Positions 25,544 to 36,537 of a stretch of DNA of 64,000 bases are shown piece after piece. The notes beneath the pieces were generated by a model. The model was not told the origin of the DNA, ran no database searches, and worked only from the letters and a program-made list of their open reading frames with translations. This DNA comes from Kangsaoukella pontilimi. GTDB taxonomy: Bacteria; Pseudomonadota; Alphaproteobacteria; Rhodobacterales; Rhodobacteraceae. The translations under genes and the position numbers were made by a program. The stretch covers positions 964,001 to 1,028,000 of the forward strand of contig NZ_WUPT01000002.1 in NCBI RefSeq assembly GCF_009830125.1, in the 5' to 3' direction. The stretch's first letter is position 1, and each line of letters opens with the position of its first letter.

Positions 25544-28500
25544 ATGCATGTCGTCTTCCGCGAAAGCCACGGGCTAGAAGAGACCGAGACGCCCACCGAT
25601 CTGGGGCAGAGCCCTGCCGATCTGGTGGTGCTCTCCTTCTCGGACAGCGATCTCGGCGCTTTCGCGGCGGGCTGGCATCGGGGCGACGGGCCGGGGGGGG
25701 GCTTGCCGACACTGAGGCTCGCCAATATCGCGGCGCTCAAGCATCCCGTGTCGGTGGACACCTATGTCGAACAGACCTTGTCGGGGGCCAAGGGCATCCT
25801 GATCCGGCTGATCGGCGGCATAGCCTACTGGTCCTACGGGGTGCAGCAGGTGCGGGCGCTGGCCGAGGAAAAGGGCATTGCCCTGGCCGTTCTGCCCGCC
25901 GACGGGCGGCCCGACCCGGCGCTGGACGAGGTGTCGACGGTTCCGGTCTCGACCCTCCGCCGCTTGCAGAGGTTCTGCGAGGCGGGGGGTGCCGTGGCTG
26001 CGCAGGCGGCGCTTCAGCAGATGGCGCTGGCGGCGGGGCTTTATGCTGCACCGGTCCGCGGGTCGAAGGCGCTGCCCGAGGTGGGCGGCTGGACGCCGGG
26101 CGAGGGGCTGACCTGTCCCGTCATGGCGGTCTCGGGCGACAGGCCGCTGGTGCTGGTGGTCTTTTACCGATCCTACGTGGCCGCCGCTGACCTCGCGCCT
26201 GTCGAAGCGATCTTCGCGGCTATGGAGGCGCGCGGCTTTCGCGCCTTCGGACTGTTCGCGCCATCGCTCAAGGCACCCGGCGCGGCGGGATGGCTCAGGC
26301 GGCAGGTCGCGGCACTGGGTCCGGTCGCGGTCATCAACGCGACGGGCTTCTCCGGCAAGGGCGACGACGGTACGTCGCCGCTCGACGCCGCCGGGGTACC
26401 TGTGTTTCAGGTGGCTCTGGCGACGTCAGGCCGCGCGGCGTGGCACAAGTCCGAGCGGGGCCTGTCGCCGGCAGATCTGGCCATGCACGTGGTCCTGCCC
26501 GAGGTAGACGGTCGCCTTTTGGCCGGCGTCGCGTCCTTCAAGGAGCCGGACGCGCAGGACGAGCACCTGGAGTTTGCGCGTTTCACCCATCGGCCCGACC
26601 GGGAGCGGATCGACGTCATTGCCGACCGGGTGGCTTCGTGGCACCGGCTTGGCGCCATGCCGGCCCACGCGCGCCGGGTCGCGCTGGTGCTCTCCACATA
26701 TCCGGGGCGCGACTGGAACATGGCCCATGCGGTAGGGCTCGATCCGCTGGCCTCGGCAGAGGCAATTCTGGGTGATCTGGCCGACGCCGGGCATTACATC
26801 GGGACCGGTGGCGACATCGCCGCGGCGTTGGCCGGTGAGCGGATCGTCTGGCCTCTGGCCGCGTACCGTGCGGCGCTGGAGTGTCTGCCGGAAAGCCTGC
26901 GCCGCGACCTGACCGACGCCTGGGGCGCGCCCGAGGCCGACAACGACTGCGTCGAGGGCGGCTTCGCCTTTCGGGCGGTGCGTCGCGGAAAGGCGCTTAT
27001 CGCGCTTCAGCCCGAGCGCGGCACGCCAGAGGTACGCGATGACGAATATCACGACCTGAGCCGAGTGCCCCGGCACGGCTATGTTGCCTTCTACCTCTGG
27101 CTTAAGGGCGAAGCGGACGCGCTGGTCCATATAGGCGCTCATGGCACGCTGGAATGGCTTCCGGGCAAATCGGTGGCCCTGTCGGGCGCCTGCTGGCCCG
27201 AGGCGTTGATCGGGCCGGTTCCGGTCATCTATCCATTCATCGTCAACGACCCCGGTGAGGCGGCGCAGGCCAAGCGGCGCATCGGTGCGGTGACGCTGGG
27301 CCATGTGCCCCCACCGCTACGTGCCTCGGAAACGCCGGACAGTCTTGCCCGGTTGGAAGCGCTTCTGGACGAGTTCTCGAACGCCGACGGTCTGGACCCC
27401 AGACGCCGCGATCGGCTGATGGGCGATATCCGGGGCGAGGCGCAGGCGCTGGGCGTCGAGCGCGATCTCGGCCTGCCCGACGACGCCTCGACAGCAGAGG
27501 CCATTACCCGGATCGACCGGTTCGTCTGCGACGTGAAAGAAAGCCAGTTCGGGGATGGTCTGCATGTCTGGGGGCGTGCGCCCGCAGCGCCGGGCGCATT
27601 CGACGCCACGGTCTCGGCGGCGTCGGAGCGGCAGGCGCTGATTGATGCGCTCGCCGGGCGACGGATCGCGCCGGGACCATCGGGCTCACCCTATCGCGGG
27701 CGAGGCGACGTGCTGCCCACGGGGCGGAACCTCTACACGACGGACCCGCGCTCGGTGCCGACGCGTGCCGCCTATGCCCAGGGGATGAAGCTGGCTGAGG
27801 AACTGGTCCGGCGTCATCTGCAGGATTCAGGCGGCTGGCCCGAAGGGGTAGTCGTGGACCTCTGGGGCTCGGCCACGATGCGGACGGCGGGCGAGGAATT
27901 CGCGATGGCTCTGGCGCTGTTGGGCGTCCGTCCGGTCTGGGACAAGGGGTCGGAGAGGGTCTCTGGCATCGAGATTATCCCCATCGCGGAACTGGAGCGT
28001 CCCCGGATCGACGTGACGCTTCGGGTGTCGGGGCTGTTCCGGGACGTGTTCCCGACGCTTTCGGCCCTCTTCCAGAGCGCTGTGCGGGCGCTCGCGGCGC
28101 GGGACGAAGCGCGCGACTGGAACCCCTATGTAGGGCGCGACGAGGCGCGCGTCTTCGGACCGCGTCCCGGCTCCTTCGGGCTGGGCATGGGGGCGATGCT
28201 GTCGGATTACTCGCCCGAGGCGCGGCAGGCGGCGGGCGAAGCCTGGCTCAAGGCGTCGTCCTGGGCGCTCGACGGCGACCGGGCCGAGCGGGACGAGGCC
28301 GGGCTTCATGCGCGCGTGGCTGCCGCCGACAGTTTTGTGCACCTTCAGGACCTGCCCGAGACTGATATCCTGCTGGCCGAGGACTATGCCAGCCACGAGG
28401 CGGGGTTCGCCGCCGCTCAGGGCATCACCGGTGGCGCGGCGCGGCTCTATCACATGGACAACACCGACCCGAGCGCGCCGCGTGCCCGCGCGCTGACCGA

Positions 28501-28828
28501 AGAGATCGCGCGGGTGGTGCGGGCACGGGCCGCGCATCCGGGCTGGATCGCGGGCATGCGCCGCCACGGGTTCCGGGGCGCGGCCGAGATCGCCATGACG
28601 CTGGAGAACATGGCGGCCTTCGCGCATCTGGCGGGCGCCGTGCCGCCGCATCTGTTCGACGCCTTCTGGGATGCGACCCTTGGCGATGACGAGGTGACGG
28701 GGTTCCTGCACGAGGCCAATCCCGACGCGCTTGCCGCTATGCGCGCGCGGTTCGCGGAACTGCACGCAGCGGGGCTTTGGGCAACCCGCCGGAACGCCAT
28801 TCTGGCCGAGATCGAGGCGGCGGAATGA
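25544..28828 (+). CDS. cobN: Cobaltochelatase large subunit CobN
   Basis: A 1094-residue protein of the CobN/magnesium chelatase H family. It inserts Co(II) into hydrogenobyrinic acid a,c-diamide together with the ATPase subunits CobS and CobT (the AAA and VWA proteins, not those named above). Characteristic segments are [20 protein letters not shown] (about 529-548), [46 protein letters not shown] and [25 protein letters not shown]. The protein is somewhat shorter than the about 1250 residues of the P. denitrificans enzyme. No chelatase ATPase subunit is in the window. It overlaps cobG (ATGA). Confidence 0.95.
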   Translation: MHVVFRESHGLEETETPTDLGQSPADLVVLSFSDSDLGAFAAGWHRGDGPGGGLPTLRLANIAALKHPVSVDTYVEQTLSGAKGILIRLIGGIAYWSYGVQQVRALAEEKGIALAVLPADGRPDPALDEVSTVPVSTLRRLQRFCEAGGAVAAQAALQQMALAAGLYAAPVRGSKALPEVGGWTPGEGLTCPVMAVSGDRPLVLVVFYRSYVAAADLAPVEAIFAAMEARGFRAFGLFAPSLKAPGAAGWLRRQVAALGPVAVINATGFSGKGDDGTSPLDAAGVPVFQVALATSGRAAWHKSERGLSPADLAMHVVLPEVDGRLLAGVASFKEPDAQDEHLEFARFTHRPDRERIDVIADRVASWHRLGAMPAHARRVALVLSTYPGRDWNMAHAVGLDPLASAEAILGDLADAGHYIGTGGDIAAALAGERIVWPLAAYRAALECLPESLRRDLTDAWGAPEADNDCVEGGFAFRAVRRGKALIALQPERGTPEVRDDEYHDLSRVPRHGYVAFYLWLKGEADALVHIGAHGTLEWLPGKSVALSGACWPEALIGPVPVIYPFIVNDPGEAAQAKRRIGAVTLGHVPPPLRASETPDSLARLEALLDEFSNADGLDPRRRDRLMGDIRGEAQALGVERDLGLPDDASTAEAITRIDRFVCDVKESQFGDGLHVWGRAPAAPGAFDATVSAASERQALIDALAGRRIAPGPSGSPYRGRGDVLPTGRNLYTTDPRSVPTRAAYAQGMKLAEELVRRHLQDSGGWPEGVVVDLWGSATMRTAGEEFAMALALLGVRPVWDKGSERVSGIEIIPIAELERPRIDVTLRVSGLFRDVFPTLSALFQSAVRALAARDEARDWNPYVGRDEARVFGPRPGSFGLGMGAMLSDYSPEARQAAGEAWLKASSWALDGDRAERDEAGLHARVAAADSFVHLQDLPETDILLAEDYASHEAGFAAAQGITGGAARLYHMDNTDPSAPRARALTEEIARVVRARAAHPGWIAGMRRHGFRGAAEIAMTLENMAAFAHLAGAVPPHLFDAFWDATLGDDEVTGFLHEANPDALAAMRARFAELHAAGLWATRRNAILAEIEAAE

Positions 28829-30006
28829 GTGCGCCCGAGATCAAGGACCCCGAGATCAAGGGCTGGTGTCCAGGTGCGCGGAAGCCGATGGTCTCTGGCG
28901 ACGGGCTGGTGGTGCGGCTACGCCCGCCGCTGGCGCGGCTCATGCCCCACGAGATGGCGGCGATTGCCGATTTGGCTGACCGTTATGGCTCGGGCATGGC
29001 CGAGGTGACCAATCGCGCGAATCTGCAACTGAGGGGCGTGAGCGAGGACGCATATCCGGCACTTCTCGACGCGTTATCCGCGCTTGGAATGGTGAGTGCT
29101 GACGCCGAAACCGAAGGCCGTCTCAACATCGTGCCAGACCCTTTCCACGACGGCGACGACAGTGCGACCGTGCGAATAGCGATGGGACTGGCCGAGGGAC
29201 TGCTCGATCCGGTCTTTGCGGGCCTGCCGTCGAAATTCGGTTTCGTCGTGGATGCCGGGCCGGCACGTCGGCTGGACGGTGTGAGCGGGGATATCCGGAT
29301 CGAGGGTGCCGAGGGCGCGCTGATCGTGCGTGCCGATGGAAAGGCGGTGGGGTGCGGTGTGAGCGACGCAGACCATGCCGTGGCGGTCGCTCTCGATCTG
29401 GCGCGCTGGTTCCTCGCTTCCGGCGGTGTTGGAGCGGATGGACGTGGGCGAATGGCTCGCCATGTTGCAAGTGGCGTGACTTTGCCCGAGGCTTTGATGG
29501 GCGATGCCGCGCCCTCTGACCCGCAAGCTGCACCAGCGCCCGGCCCGGTTCCGGGTGGCCTTCTGGTGGCGGCGGCGTTCGGGTCGTTTACGTCGGACGC
29601 GCTCCGTGCGGTGGCGAGTGCTGCAAGCGCCGAAATGCGACTGACACCCTGGCGCATGGTGTTCCTGCCGGGAGCCGCCCCCCCAGAACACATGGCGACG
29701 GACGATCTTATCCTCGATGCCGCCGATTCCCGGCTCCGCGTCGCAGCCTGCACCGGCGCTCCCGGCTGCCCGCAGGCCAGCGTCGAGACCCGCGCGCTGG
29801 CCCGGCGCCTCGCCCCCGGCGTGCTGGAAGGGCGGACGCTTCACGTCTCGGGCTGCGCCAAGGGCTGTGCGCATCCGCGCCGGGCGGACGTGACGCTGGT
29901 GGGCCGAGACGGGCGTTTCGACCTTGTCCCCGTTGGCGCGCCGTGGGATGCGCCCAAAGCCACCGGGCTGACCCCGGACGATCTGCTGACCCAATTCGAG
30001 ACCTGA
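28825..30006 (+). CDS. cobG: Precorrin-3B synthase
   Basis: A 393-residue protein of the sulfite/nitrite-reductase-like family that oxygenates precorrin-3A at C20 in the aerobic pathway. The N-terminal half includes [23 protein letters not shown] and [11 protein letters not shown], the ferredoxin-like repeat. The C-terminal Fe-S ligands appear as [11 protein letters not shown] and [12 protein letters not shown]. The start is set at 28825 by the ATGA overlap with cobN. Presence of CobG, and no CobZ, points to the oxygen-dependent ring-contraction route. Confidence 0.92.
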   Translation: MSAPEIKDPEIKGWCPGARKPMVSGDGLVVRLRPPLARLMPHEMAAIADLADRYGSGMAEVTNRANLQLRGVSEDAYPALLDALSALGMVSADAETEGRLNIVPDPFHDGDDSATVRIAMGLAEGLLDPVFAGLPSKFGFVVDAGPARRLDGVSGDIRIEGAEGALIVRADGKAVGCGVSDADHAVAVALDLARWFLASGGVGADGRGRMARHVASGVTLPEALMGDAAPSDPQAAPAPGPVPGGLLVAAAFGSFTSDALRAVASAASAEMRLTPWRMVFLPGAAPPEHMATDDLILDAADSRLRVAACTGAPGCPQASVETRALARRLAPGVLEGRTLHVSGCAKGCAHPRRADVTLVGRDGRFDLVPVGAPWDAPKATGLTPDDLLTQFET

Positions 30007-30009
30007 GCG

Positions 30010-30639
30010 ATGCCCTATACCTACGAGACCGACGGCGCCGCGATCTACGCGGAGAGCTTCGCCACCATCCGGGCCGAGGCCGATCTGGACGCTTTCCCGC
30101 CCGAGGACGAGCCGGTCGTTGTCCGGATGATCCATGCCGCGGGGCTGGTGGGTCTGGAACGGGACGTGCGGATCGCGCCGGGCATGGTGAATGCCGCGCG
30201 GGCGGCGCTGGAGGCAGGCGCGCCGATCCTCTGCGATGCGCGGATGGTCAGCGAGGGCGTGACCCGCAAGCGGCTTCCGGCGGAGAACGAGGTGATCTGC
30301 ACATTGCATGATGCAGAGGTGCCGACGCTGGCGGCAAAGTTGGGCACGACCCGGTCGGCGGCGGCGCTGGAGTTGTGGCGGCCCGTGCTCGGGGGCGCGC
30401 TGGTGGCGATTGGCAACGCGCCTACGGCGCTTTTCCATCTGCTTGAAATGCTTGAAGACCCGTCCTGTCCCCGGCCCGCCGCGATCATCGGCTGCCCCGT
30501 GGGTTTCGTGGGTGCCGCCGAGTCGAAGAACGCGCTCTGGGAGGCCGCGCCCGTCCCGTCGCTGATCGTTACGGGGCGGCTGGGCGGCAGCGCCATCACC
30601 GTCGCGGCCATCAACGCCATCGCGAGCCGCGCCGAATGA
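30010..30639 (+). CDS. cobH: Precorrin-8X methylmutase
   Basis: A 209-residue enzyme that moves the C11 methyl to C12 and yields hydrogenobyrinic acid. The catalytic His is in RMIHAAGLVGLERD (about 39-52). GAPILCDARMVSEGVTRKRL and PAAIIGCPVGFVGAAESKNALW are family signatures, and TGRLGGSAITVAAINAIAS closes the protein. Start and stop fit tightly between cobG (three bases upstream) and cobI (four-base overlap). Confidence 0.96.
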   Translation: MPYTYETDGAAIYAESFATIRAEADLDAFPPEDEPVVVRMIHAAGLVGLERDVRIAPGMVNAARAALEAGAPILCDARMVSEGVTRKRLPAENEVICTLHDAEVPTLAAKLGTTRSAAALELWRPVLGGALVAIGNAPTALFHLLEMLEDPSCPRPAAIIGCPVGFVGAAESKNALWEAAPVPSLIVTGRLGGSAITVAAINAIASRAE

Positions 30640-31364
30640 GCGTGGGCACGGTCTATGGCGTGGGGCTGGGGCCGGGCGACCCCGAGCTTATGAGCGTCCG
30701 CGCCGACCGTCTGGTGCGGTCCGCGCGGCATGTTGCCTTTTTCCGCAAGGCTGGCCGCTCGGGCAGGTCGCGCAAGATAGTTGACGGGATGCTGCCGGCG
30801 GACGCCGTGGAGTTCCCGATGGAATACCCCGTCACGACCGAGATCCCGCTGGACGATCCGGCCTATAACGAGGCGCTGTCGAGCTTCTACGAAGAGGTGT
30901 CGTCACACCTCGCCACGCTGGCCGGGCGAGGCGAGGACGTGGTGGTTCTCTGCGAAGGCGATCCCTTTTTCTACGGCTCCTTCATGCATCTCTACACGCG
31001 GCTCAAACCTCGCGTCCCGGTTCAGGTCGTGCCCGCAATCACGGGCATGTCGGCGGCCTGGACGGCGTCGGGACAACCCATCACATGGGGCGACGATGTC
31101 CTGAGCGTGCTGACCGGCACCATGGCGGAGGACGCGCTGGTCCCGCTGATGGAGGCCGCCGACGCGCTGGTCGTGATGAAGGTAGGGCGAAACCTGCCCA
31201 AGGTGCGACGTGCGCTGGAGCGGGCGGGCAAGCTCGACCGCGCGTGGCTGGTCGAATGCGCCTCGATGGCGGAAGAGCGCGCGGTGCCTCTGACCGAGGC
31301 AGGGGACCGCACGGTTCCCTATTTCTCAATCGTGATGGTCCACGGTCAGGGGCGGCGGCCGTGA
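30636..31364 (+). CDS. cobI: Precorrin-2 C20-methyltransferase
   Basis: A 242-residue member of the tetrapyrrole methylase family that adds the C20 methyl from S-adenosylmethionine. It opens with GVGLGPGDPELMSVRADRL, the first SAM loop. VVVLCEGDPFFYGSFMHLYTRL is the CobI-specific second motif, followed by VPAITGMSAAWTASGQPI. These distinguish it from the related CobM and CobJ. It overlaps cobH and cobJ by four bases each. Confidence 0.95.
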   Translation: MSVGTVYGVGLGPGDPELMSVRADRLVRSARHVAFFRKAGRSGRSRKIVDGMLPADAVEFPMEYPVTTEIPLDDPAYNEALSSFYEEVSSHLATLAGRGEDVVVLCEGDPFFYGSFMHLYTRLKPRVPVQVVPAITGMSAAWTASGQPITWGDDVLSVLTGTMAEDALVPLMEAADALVVMKVGRNLPKVRRALERAGKLDRAWLVECASMAEERAVPLTEAGDRTVPYFSIVMVHGQGRRP

Positions 31365-32113
31365 CGGGTTGGGTCGCCATTGCGGGGCTGGGGCCCGGGG
31401 ACGAGGCGCTTGTCACACCGGAGGTCCGTGCGGCCATGGCCGAGGCGACCGATGCCGTGGGCTATATCCCTTACGTGCGCAGGGTGCCGGAGCGGCCCGG
31501 CCTGACGCGCCACGAAACCGACAATCGCGAGGAGCTGGATCGCGCGCGGCACGCTCTGGAGATGGCGAGCGAGGGGCGGCGGGTGCTGGTAGCAAGCTCG
31601 GGCGATCCCGGCGTCTTCGCCATGGCGGCGGCGGTGTTCGAGGCGGTCGAGGACGGCCCGGCCCACTGGCGCGATCTGGATATCCGCGTGCTTCCGGGCG
31701 TGACGGCCATGCTGGCGGCTGCCGCGCGGGCGGGGGCGCCTCTGGGTCATGACTTCTGCGCGATCAACCTGAGCGACAACCTGAAGCCCTGGTCCCTGAT
31801 CGAGCGGCGCCTAATGGCGGCGGTCGCGGGCGACTTCGCGATGGCCTTTTACAACCCGCGCTCCAAGGCGCGGCCTGAAGGTTTCGGCCGGGTGCTCGAT
31901 CTTCTGCGGGCCGAGGCGGGATCGGACCGGGTGATCCTGTTCGCCCGCGCGGTCACCACGCCTGACGAGGCGCTTGTCGTCACCACACTGGGAGAGGCCA
32001 CGCCCGAGATGGCCGACATGCGGACCATGGTGATCGTCGGCTCGTCGGCAACGCGCGTCATCGCGCGGGATGGCCGTCCCTTCGTCTATACGCCGAGATG
32101 GGCCGCGCCATGA
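31361..32113 (+). CDS. cobJ: Precorrin-3B C17-methyltransferase (ring contraction)
   Basis: A 250-residue tetrapyrrole methylase that methylates C17 and contracts the ring. The start is the GTG at 31361, which overlaps the cobI stop (GTGA); the frame begins VTGWVAIAGLGPGDEALVTPEV. Signatures are DAVGYIPYVRRV, VASSGDPGVFAMAAAVFEA, and LSDNLKPWSLIERRL with FYNPRSKARPEGF, all specific for CobJ/CbiH. A longer ATG frame from 31085 would be antisense-like sequence within cobI. Its 3' end is overlapped by antisense cobK for 28 bases. Confidence 0.95.
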   Translation: MTGWVAIAGLGPGDEALVTPEVRAAMAEATDAVGYIPYVRRVPERPGLTRHETDNREELDRARHALEMASEGRRVLVASSGDPGVFAMAAAVFEAVEDGPAHWRDLDIRVLPGVTAMLAAAARAGAPLGHDFCAINLSDNLKPWSLIERRLMAAVAGDFAMAFYNPRSKARPEGFGRVLDLLRAEAGSDRVILFARAVTTPDEALVVTTLGEATPEMADMRTMVIVGSSATRVIARDGRPFVYTPRWAAP

Positions 32114-32841
32114 GCCAGCCAGTCCATAAGCGCCTCCCTGTCGTGAAAGACCCGGCCCTCGGGCTGCCCGGGCCGGTCGATCATGAGCACGGGCAGCCCA
32201 AGTGCCCGAGCCGCCGCGATCTTGGCATAGGCTCCGGTGCCGCCTGCGTTCTTGGACACGACGATGCCGATCTCGTGCTCTTCCATGAGCGCGCGGTCGG
32301 CGGCCTCATCGAAGGGGCCGCGATCCACGATGACCTTTGCATCCGGAAAGGGAAGCGGTTCGGCTGGCGGGTCTACGAGACGGAGGAGATACATGTGCTG
32401 CGGGTTCGGCGCGAAGTCGGCCAGATGCATCCGGCCCACGGCCAGCATGACATTCAGCCGGGGCCGGTTCAGCGCCGCGACGGCGCCCGCGATATCCGGC
32501 ACCCGCGTCCAGCGGTCGCCGGGCTCGGGCGACCACGGCGGACGGGTCAGGACCGCGTGTTCGATCCCGGCCTCGCGCGCGGCGGCCACCGCGTGGCGGC
32601 TCATCTGGGCGGCGAAAGGGTGCGTAGCGTCGATCAGGTGGGTGATCCGCTCATCGCTGAGATAACGGACCAGCCCGTCGATGCCGCCAAAGCCGCCCAC
32701 GCGCTGCGGCAGGGGCTGGCGAAGCGGGCGCTCGACCCGGCCTGCGAAGGACACGATGCCGTCCAGCCCGGCCTCGGCCACGGCGCGGGCAAGCGCCGTT
32801 GCCTCGGTGGTACCGGCAAGGATCAGAAGGCGCGGGCGCAT
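32086..32841 (-). CDS. cobK: Precorrin-6A reductase
   Basis: A 251-residue NADPH-dependent reductase of the CobK/CbiJ family. Marks are ILAGTTEATALARAVA at the N-terminus, LIDATHPFAAQMSRHAV (about 75-91), MLAVGRMHLADFA and VVSKNAGGTGAYAKI near the C-terminus. It is the only gene on the minus strand within the plus-strand cob run. It starts at 32841, so its ATG and that of cobL share two bases of CATG, and its last 28 bases overlap the end of cobJ. A promoter for it would have to lie inside cobL. Confidence 0.94.
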   Translation of the reverse strand: MRPRLLILAGTTEATALARAVAEAGLDGIVSFAGRVERPLRQPLPQRVGGFGGIDGLVRYLSDERITHLIDATHPFAAQMSRHAVAAAREAGIEHAVLTRPPWSPEPGDRWTRVPDIAGAVAALNRPRLNVMLAVGRMHLADFAPNPQHMYLLRLVDPPAEPLPFPDAKVIVDRGPFDEAADRALMEEHEIGIVVSKNAGGTGAYAKIAAARALGLPVLMIDRPGQPEGRVFHDREALMDWLAHGAAHLGV

Positions 32842-34042
32842 GGCTGAGGTCTCTCCCTGGCTGACCCTCGTCGGGCTGGGCGAGGATGGACCGGACGGGC
32901 TGTCGGCTGCAAGCCGTGCCGCGCTGGCGGAGGCCGAGGTGGTGATCGGGCCGCCACGGCACCTGTCGCTTGTCCCAGACGCAGGGGCGGAGCGGATCGA
33001 GTGGCCGGTGCCCTTCGCGGACGGGCTGACCGTTCTGGACGGCTTGCGCGGGCGGCGGGTCGTGGCGCTGGTATCGGGCGATCCCTTCTGGTTCGGCGCC
33101 GGGCGCGCGATCGCGGCGCGGTACGAGCCGGGAGAATGGTGTGCCTTGCCGGTGCCGTCGACCTTTTCGCTGGCGGCGAGCCGCTTGGGTTGGTCTTTGG
33201 AGGACACGCTCTGTCTTGGCCTTCACGCTGCGCCGCTTGAGCGTGTGAGACCGCATCTGGCACCGGATCGGCGGGCGATTGTCCTTTTGCGCGACGGTGA
33301 TGCGGTGCGCGATCTGGCGCGCTACCTGACGGGCGTGGGCTTCGGGGCCAGCACGCTCCACATTCTGGAGGCTCTTGGCGGCCCGCGCGAGCGGATCACG
33401 CCTGCGCGCGCAGATGCGCTGCCCGAGGAGACTTTCGCTCATCCCGTCGCCGTTGCGCTTGCGGTTGTGGGCGAGGGCCGCGTGGTGCCGGTGACGAACG
33501 GTCTGGCGGACGAATTTTTCGAAAGCGACGGCCAGATCACCAAGCGTCCCGTCCGGGCGCTGGCCCTTTCGGCGCTGGCGCCGCGTCCGGGCGAACTTCT
33601 CTGGGATATCGGCGGCGGGTCGGGGTCGATCTCGGTTGAATGGTGCCTCTCGCACCCGTCCTTGCGCGCGATCTGTATCGAGCCACGGGCCGATCGCGCG
33701 GCGCGCATCGGGCGGAACGCGGCGACCTATGGGCTGGACCGTCTGTCGGTGGTCGAGGGGGCCGCGCCCGAGGCGCTCGACGGACTGGACGCACCCGGCG
33801 CGGTCTTTGTGGGGGGCGGTTTGACAGAGGCGCTTCTGGCCGATCTGGAAAACCGGCTCTCGCCCGGCACCCGCCTTGTCGCCCATTCCGTGACGCTCGA
33901 GACCGAGGCGCTTCTGACCGGGGCGGCGTCGCGGCTTGGCGGGACGCTGATGCGGGTCGAGATATCCGAAGCCGCACCGCTCGGCCCGAAACGGGGATGG
34001 AAAGCGTCCTATCCCGTGGTGCAATGGCAGGTGGTGCTGTGA
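32840..34042 (+). CDS. cobL: Precorrin-6B C5,15-methyltransferase (decarboxylating)
   Basis: A 400-residue fusion of two activities found separately in anaerobic bacteria. The N-terminal CbiE-like domain (about 1-205) contains TLVGLGEDGPDGLSAASRAAL and VSGDPFWFGAGRAI. The C-terminal CbiT-like domain (about 215-400) is a Rossmann methyltransferase with ELLWDIGGGSGSISVEW (about 252-268) and IEPRADRAARIGRNA. It methylates C5 and C15 and removes the C12 acetate carboxyl. The start at 32840 overlaps the divergent cobK start. Confidence 0.95.
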   Translation: MAEVSPWLTLVGLGEDGPDGLSAASRAALAEAEVVIGPPRHLSLVPDAGAERIEWPVPFADGLTVLDGLRGRRVVALVSGDPFWFGAGRAIAARYEPGEWCALPVPSTFSLAASRLGWSLEDTLCLGLHAAPLERVRPHLAPDRRAIVLLRDGDAVRDLARYLTGVGFGASTLHILEALGGPRERITPARADALPEETFAHPVAVALAVVGEGRVVPVTNGLADEFFESDGQITKRPVRALALSALAPRPGELLWDIGGGSGSISVEWCLSHPSLRAICIEPRADRAARIGRNAATYGLDRLSVVEGAAPEALDGLDAPGAVFVGGGLTEALLADLENRLSPGTRLVAHSVTLETEALLTGAASRLGGTLMRVEISEAAPLGPKRGWKASYPVVQWQVVL

Positions 34043-34419
34043 TCGTGGCAGGGTTCGGATTTCGCGCGGCTGCCGATATAGCAAGCCTGAAGGACGCCTA
34101 TGGCAGGGCGCGCGCTGCGCTGCCCGAGGGGGTGGCGCCGGAAAGTATCGCCACCGTCAGCGACAAGGCCGAGATGCCGGTTTTTCGTGCGCTGGCAGCG
34201 GAACTGGCGCTTGATCCGATCGGTGTTGACGCCGCCCGCCTCGCTGATCAGAAAACGTCCACCCGGTCCGAGGCGTCCATCGCTGCGCGTGGCGCGAGCA
34301 GTGTGGCCGAGGCGGCGGCGCTGGCCGCGGCGGGGCCGGGGGCGCGGCTCTTGGGGCCACGCGTGGTGTCGGGTGACGGAATGGCGACCTGCGCGCTTGC
34401 CGAGGGAGACACGGAATGA
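34039..34419 (+). CDS. cobE: CobE/CbiG C-terminal-type cobalamin biosynthesis protein
   Basis: A 126-residue protein corresponding to the C-terminal domain of CbiG. The start is the GTG at 34039, overlapping the cobL stop. It opens [17 protein letters not shown], contains [19 protein letters not shown] and [13 protein letters not shown], and ends with the family pattern for [19 protein letters not shown]. CobE is conserved in aerobic clusters, but its biochemical role is not settled. It overlaps cobM by four bases. Confidence 0.88.
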   Translation: MIVAGFGFRAAADIASLKDAYGRARAALPEGVAPESIATVSDKAEMPVFRALAAELALDPIGVDAARLADQKTSTRSEASIAARGASSVAEAAALAAAGPGARLLGPRVVSGDGMATCALAEGDTE

Positions 34420-35210
34420 CCGTCCATTTCATCGGGGCTGGGCCGGGGGCCGCGGACCTTCTGACGCTCAGGGGGCGCGACCTGATCGCGGCCTGTCCCG
34501 TGTGTCTCTATGCTGGCTCTCTGGTGCCCGAAGCGGTCCTGTCCCATTGCCCTGAGGGCGCGCGCATCGTGAACACAGCACCGCTCGATCTGGACGGGAT
34601 CATGGCCGAGATCGCCCGTGCCCACGAGGCGGGACAAGACGTGGCGCGGCTTCATTCGGGCGATCTGTCGGTCTGGTCGGCCATGGGTGAGCAGCTTCGC
34701 CGCCTCGACGCCATGGACGTCCCCTACACCGTCACGCCGGGCGTGCCGTCCTTTTCTGCCGCCGCCGCCGCACTTGGGGCCGAACTGACCCTGCCGGGCG
34801 TGGCGCAATCGGTCGTCCTGACCCGGACACCGGGGCGGGCCACGACGATGCCCGAGGGCGAGACGCTGGCGGCGTTCGGCGCGACGGGTGCGACGCTGGC
34901 CATTCACCTGTCGATCCAGAACCTGCCTCGCGTCGTCGAGGACCTGACACCCCATTACGGCGCCGATTGTCCGGTCGCCATCGTGTACCGGGCAAGCTGG
35001 CCCGATCAGCGGATCATCCGGGCGACGCTTGAGACGATGGAGGCCGCCATGGGAGAGGGGATCGAGCGGACGGCGCTGATCCTTGTGGGGCACGCGCTTG
35101 GAGCCGAGACATTTGGCGAAAGCCGTCTCTATGCCCCCGACTACGACCGCCGGTATCGTCCGCAGACCGCCGACAGCCCCTGGGCGGAGTGGAGCCCCGA
35201 GAATGAGTGA
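34416..35210 (+). CDS. cobM: Precorrin-4 C11-methyltransferase
   Basis: A 264-residue tetrapyrrole methylase that methylates C11. It has [20 protein letters not shown] at the N-terminus, [21 protein letters not shown] (the CobM/CbiF signature with YAGSLV), [18 protein letters not shown] and [21 protein letters not shown]. The overlap with cobB is eight bases, consistent with translational coupling. Confidence 0.96.
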   Translation: MTVHFIGAGPGAADLLTLRGRDLIAACPVCLYAGSLVPEAVLSHCPEGARIVNTAPLDLDGIMAEIARAHEAGQDVARLHSGDLSVWSAMGEQLRRLDAMDVPYTVTPGVPSFSAAAAALGAELTLPGVAQSVVLTRTPGRATTMPEGETLAAFGATGATLAIHLSIQNLPRVVEDLTPHYGADCPVAIVYRASWPDQRIIRATLETMEAAMGEGIERTALILVGHALGAETFGESRLYAPDYDRRYRPQTADSPWAEWSPENE

Positions 35211-36537
35211 CCGGACACCGCCACCGCCCGGTCTGATGATCTCGGCCCCGGCTTCGGGGACCGGCAAGACGACCGTGATGCTGGGGCTTTTGAGGGCTTT
35301 GGTCGAGGACGGGCTGACGGTGCAGCCCTTCAAGTCCGGCCCCGACTATATCGACCCTGCCTTTCACCGGGCGGCGAGCGGGCGGGCGTCGTTCAATCTT
35401 GATAGCTGGGCCATGGACGAAGGCCTCTTCGGTGCCATTGCGGGCGCGTCGGAGGATGCGGATATCTGCGTCGCCGAAGGCTCGATGGGGCTCTACGACG
35501 GGGTGGCGACGAAGGGGCGGCTTGGCTTCGGGTCGAGTGCCGAGACGGCGGGGCTCATGGGCTGGCCGGTGGTTCTGGTCATCGACGTGGGCGGGCAGGC
35601 GCAATCGGCGGCGGCGACGGCGCTCGGGTTCAAGAGTTATGCGCCCGATCTGCCCTTTGCCGGTGTCATCCTGAATCGGGTGGCTAGTCCGCGTCACGAG
35701 CGTCTGGCGCGTGCTGGCATGGACAGGGCCGGGATCGACGTCCTCGGCGTTCTGCCCCGGCGGGGCGACCTGACCCTGCCCGAGCGGCATCTGGGCCTAG
35801 TCCAGGCGGTGGAGCATCCCGACCTCGACGCCGCCATCGCGGGCTATGCCGCGTTTCTCAGGGAGAATGTCGACCTGCCCGCGATCCGGGCCGCAGCCCG
35901 TGGCCTGGACAAGCGGATGGAAGGCGGGCGTCTCCCGCCGCCGCCCGCGCAGAGGATCGCGCTGGCGCAGGACGCGGCGTTTTCCTTCACCTACCCGCAC
36001 CTTCTGAAGAGCTGGCACGAGGGCGGGGCCGAGGTCCTGCCCTTTTCGCCGCTGGCCGATGAGGCGCCGGACCCGTCGGCGGACCTTGTCTGGCTGCCGG
36101 GGGGCTACCCTGAACTTCACGCCGGTCCTCTGGCCGCGGCAACCCGCTTCATGGAGGCCCTTCGCCGCCACGCCGAGACGAAGCCCGTTCATGGCGAGTG
36201 CGGCGGTTACATGGCCCTCGGTGAGGCGCTGATCGACAAGGACGGGACACGCCACCGGATGGCGGGGCTGCTGGGGCTTGTGACGTCCTACGAGAAGCGC
36301 AAGTTCCACCTCGGCTATCGCCGCGCCGTGCTTGGGGCGCCGATGCCGGGGCAGGAGGCGGGTGCGGTGCTGAGGGGGCATGAATTTCATTACTCGACCA
36401 TCCTCGACCAGCCCGACGCGCCTTTGGCGGAGGTTTTCGATGCGGATGGCGGGCCTGTGCCGGAGACCGGGTCGCGGCGTGGTCGCGTCACGGGCACCTT
36501 TTTCCACCTTATCGCCGGAGAGGACGCGGGCGCATGA
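35203..36537 (+). CDS. cobB: Hydrogenobyrinic acid a,c-diamide synthase
   Basis: A 444-residue glutamine amidotransferase that amidates side chains a and c before cobalt insertion. The N-terminal domain has the P-loop [17 protein letters not shown] (14-30) and [24 protein letters not shown] is in the ATP domain, and the glutaminase Cys lies at about 331 in [16 protein letters not shown]. The ATG at 35203 is preferred to an upstream frame extension. The order hydrogenobyrinic acid (CobH), CobB, CobN agrees with the aerobic pathway. Confidence 0.95.
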   Translation: MSDRTPPPPGLMISAPASGTGKTTVMLGLLRALVEDGLTVQPFKSGPDYIDPAFHRAASGRASFNLDSWAMDEGLFGAIAGASEDADICVAEGSMGLYDGVATKGRLGFGSSAETAGLMGWPVVLVIDVGGQAQSAAATALGFKSYAPDLPFAGVILNRVASPRHERLARAGMDRAGIDVLGVLPRRGDLTLPERHLGLVQAVEHPDLDAAIAGYAAFLRENVDLPAIRAAARGLDKRMEGGRLPPPPAQRIALAQDAAFSFTYPHLLKSWHEGGAEVLPFSPLADEAPDPSADLVWLPGGYPELHAGPLAAATRFMEALRRHAETKPVHGECGGYMALGEALIDKDGTRHRMAGLLGLVTSYEKRKFHLGYRRAVLGAPMPGQEAGAVLRGHEFHYSTILDQPDAPLAEVFDADGGPVPETGSRRGRVTGTFFHLIAGEDAGA

